Assembly: GCA_020718125.1 (NCBI GenBank)
Contig: DYDC01000151.1
Span: 1-6,831 of the forward strand
Direction of reading: 5' to 3'
DNA length: 6,831 nt
From: Methylacidiphilum sp.
Lineage (GTDB): Bacteria > Verrucomicrobiota > Verrucomicrobiia > CAIQCK01
Shown here: one piece after another, positions 5,175 through 6,831 of the stretch
How positions within the stretch are numbered: position 1 is the first letter of the stretch
Layout of the letters: every line of letters begins with the position of its first letter
The notes under the pieces: generated by a model
Databases searched by the model: none
Told to the model about the DNA's origin: nothing
The model's input: the letters and a program-made list of their open reading frames with translations, nothing else
Translations under genes and position numbers: made by a program

Positions 5175-6725
5175 ATGAAACCTTTGCAACTCTGGCAACG
5201 CTGCCAAAAGCATCTCTACGACAACGACGCGCTCGGCCTGCGGCTCGACATCAGCCGCATGAACTTCACCGAGGCGTTCTTCCGCAAGATGCAGCCGCGC
5301 ATCAAGAAGGCATTCGAGGCCATGGACGCGCTCGAAGCCGGCGCCATCGCCAACCCCGACGAGAACCGCATGGTCGGCCACTACTGGCTCCGCGCGCCGC
5401 AACTCGCGCCGAAACCGGAACTGCGCCTCGAGATCGAGGAGACGCTCGCGCGCATCAAGCGGTTCGCCGCCGGCATCCACGCCGCCGGCCAGTTCAAGAA
5501 CCTGCTCGTCATTGGCATCGGCGGCAGCGCGCTCGGCCCGCAGTTCGTCGCCAACGCGCTCACCACGCCCGCCGACAAGCTGCGGTCGTTCTTCTTCGAC
5601 AACACAGACCCCGATGGCATGGAACGCACGCTGGCGCAGCTCGACCTGGCGAAAACGCTCGCCATCGTCATCTCCAAGAGCGGCGGCACGCCGGAGACGC
5701 GCAACGGCATGCTCGTGGCCGCCGACGCCTACAAGCGCGCCGGACTCGATTTCGCCAAGCACGCTGTCGCGATCACGATGACCGGCAGCAGCCTCGACGG
5801 GCAATCTCAGTCGTGGGTTGCGCAATTTCCGATGTGGGACTGGGTCGGCGGCCGCACCAGCGTGACGTCTGCGGTCGGCCTGCTGCCCGCCGCGCTGCAA
5901 GGCTTCGACATTGACGGCCTGCTCAAGGGCGCGCGGCTGATGGACGAGGCCACGCGCGTGAAGGACTTCCGCAAGAACCCCGCGATGCTGCTCGCGCTGA
6001 TGTGGTTCTGGGCCGGCGGCGGCAAGGGCGGGAAGGACATGGTCATCCTGCCCTACAAGGACCGGCTCGAACTTTTCAGCCGCTACCTCCAGCAGCTCAT
6101 CATGGAGTCGCTCGGCAAGGAACGCGACCTCAAGGGCCGCAAGGTCAACCAAGGCATCGCGGTCTATGGCAACAAAGGCTCCACTGACCAGCACGCCTAC
6201 ATCCAACAACTCCGCGACGGCGTGAACGACTTCTTCGCCACCTTTATCGAGGTGCTCAAGGACGGCGGCAACCCGCTCGAAGTCGGGCCGGACGCCACCA
6301 GCGGCGACTACCTCAGCGGTTTCTTCCAAGGCACGCGTCGCGCGCTCTACGAGAACGGCCGCGAGAGCATCACCATCACGATCCGCCACGTCTGCCCCGG
6401 CTCCGTCGGCAAACTCATCGCCCTCTACGAACGCGCCGTTGGCTTCTACGCCGCGCTGGCCGGCATCAACGCATACCACCAACCCGGCGTCCAGGCCGGA
6501 AAGAAAGCCGCCGATGTCGTGCTCGGTATTCAGCGGCAGATTCTCACCCACCTCCGTGCCCATCGCGGCCAAGTCTTCACTGCCGCGGCCATTGCCAAGG
6601 CCATAAAGCAACCCGACGAAGTCGAGACGGTGTTCAGGATATGTGAGCACCTTGCAGCAAACGGACGTGGCGTTGAATGGCAGTCGGGGAAGACGGTTTC
6701 GGCAACGGGCTACTTGGTGACCTGA
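5175..6725 (+). CDS. pgi: Glucose-6-phosphate isomerase
   Basis: This enzyme interconverts glucose 6-phosphate and fructose 6-phosphate in glycolysis and gluconeogenesis, in the cytosol. The SIS-fold sugar-phosphate motifs are present: VIGIGGSALGPQ (112-123), ISKSGGTPET (166-175) and GGRTSVTSAVG (225-235). Catalytic elements seen are ESLGKE (311-316, Glu311), GNKGSTDQHAY (332-342, His340) and HQPGVQAGKK (435-444, Lys443). The third has Gln where the usual signature reads GVE. After about residue 452 comes a roughly 64-residue tail that looks like a small winged helix (helices near 453-465, 469-478 and 481-496, then a strand pair). I recall a similar tail in cyanobacterial-type PGIs. Length 516 aa fits that group. 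The ATG at 5175 gives MKPLQLWQRCQKHLYDNDAL. The preceding bases have no Shine-Dalgarno. The structured repeat ends 50 nt upstream. Confidence 0.97.
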   Translation: MKPLQLWQRCQKHLYDNDALGLRLDISRMNFTEAFFRKMQPRIKKAFEAMDALEAGAIANPDENRMVGHYWLRAPQLAPKPELRLEIEETLARIKRFAAGIHAAGQFKNLLVIGIGGSALGPQFVANALTTPADKLRSFFFDNTDPDGMERTLAQLDLAKTLAIVISKSGGTPETRNGMLVAADAYKRAGLDFAKHAVAITMTGSSLDGQSQSWVAQFPMWDWVGGRTSVTSAVGLLPAALQGFDIDGLLKGARLMDEATRVKDFRKNPAMLLALMWFWAGGGKGGKDMVILPYKDRLELFSRYLQQLIMESLGKERDLKGRKVNQGIAVYGNKGSTDQHAYIQQLRDGVNDFFATFIEVLKDGGNPLEVGPDATSGDYLSGFFQGTRRALYENGRESITITIRHVCPGSVGKLIALYERAVGFYAALAGINAYHQPGVQAGKKAADVVLGIQRQILTHLRAHRGQVFTAAAIAKAIKQPDEVETVFRICEHLAANGRGVEWQSGKTVSATGYLVT

Positions 6726-6831
6726 AACGGAGGAAAACCGGGGCGGGATTTTCGCTGGCTATTCCGTCAGCTACCAAGCGGCGCGGAGGTGGATCAGAGC
6801 GTGCCGGTGGCCGGCCGGCTGTTGAGCCGCT
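6726..6831. other. 3' flank of pgi, no gene recognised
   Basis: After the TGA a small hairpin is possible (GCTGGC 6754-6759 with GTCAGC 6766-6771, one G-T pair), but no T-run follows, so it is not a convincing terminator. A GGAGG at 6729-6733 has no start codon at a suitable distance. A GTG at 6789 opens a frame to the window edge (VDQSVPVAGRLLSR), but it is too short to judge. Confidence 0.4.

Noticed and set aside
5072..5914. Plus-strand open frame overlapping the start of pgi
   Set aside because: It is Arg-rich, shares its span with the well-supported pgi frame, and starts inside the structured repeat.
4869..6650. Open frame of 593 codons on the minus strand opposite pgi
   Set aside because: It is a shadow of pgi and runs through the hairpin repeat into pyrE. 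No family motifs are visible.
6726..6831. In-frame continuation of pgi past its TGA, or a new gene at the right edge
   Set aside because: The frame stays open for about 34 codons, but the family ends near this stop and no known domain is seen. The stretch is too short to support a gene.

Overview
The window is high-GC bacterial chromosomal DNA. It carries three intact housekeeping genes, one broken transposase-family gene, and two clusters of palindromic repeats. The likely host is a member of the Verrucomicrobiota, perhaps the Pedosphaera/Limisphaerales side, or a nearby PVC lineage. This rests on three points: a long SecA with Bacteroidetes/PVC-style insertions, a PyrE ending in a CPLC tail, and a GCGGGCATCTTGCCCGC-type repeat that I associate from memory with Verrucomicrobia. 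The assignment is inference and no search was run.

Layout. Positions 1-154 hold a short CCTCAAC heptamer array and an inverted repeat, and no recognisable gene. Positions 155-828 (minus strand) are a RAYT (REP-associated tyrosine transposase, Y1/IS200-like HUH family) broken by a one-base frameshift near 404. Four copies of a 27-nt palindromic repeat lie in and around it. The outer pair (181-207 and 1004-1030) and the inner pair (845-871 and 931-957) are each in inverted orientation, and each pair has its own stem variant. Positions 1103-4255 (minus) encode SecA (1050 aa). Positions 4303-4872 (minus) encode PyrE (orotate phosphoribosyltransferase, 189 aa). PyrE is 47 nt upstream of secA on the same strand, so the two are probably co-transcribed. 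Positions 4873-5174 are the divergent intergenic region, and 5175-6725 (plus) encode glucose-6-phosphate isomerase (516 aa). The last 106 nt hold no gene I can identify.

The most interesting item is in the pyrE/pgi intergenic region. Positions 4937-5124 form a mirror-symmetric element of 188 nt made of six short hairpins. The spacing is identical on both sides of an axis at 5030.5: hairpin of 13, spacer 5+7, hairpin of 20, spacer 22, hairpin of 13, centre of 28, then the reverse. Several stems differ between the two arms while pairing is kept. It looks like two inverted copies of one structured repeat unit, inserted between two housekeeping genes.

The three housekeeping genes serve unrelated core functions: protein export, pyrimidine synthesis and glycolysis/gluconeogenesis. 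They do not form a pathway. The accessory signal is the repeat content: a RAYT with its probable REP substrates, and a second, different structured repeat with no transposase beside it.
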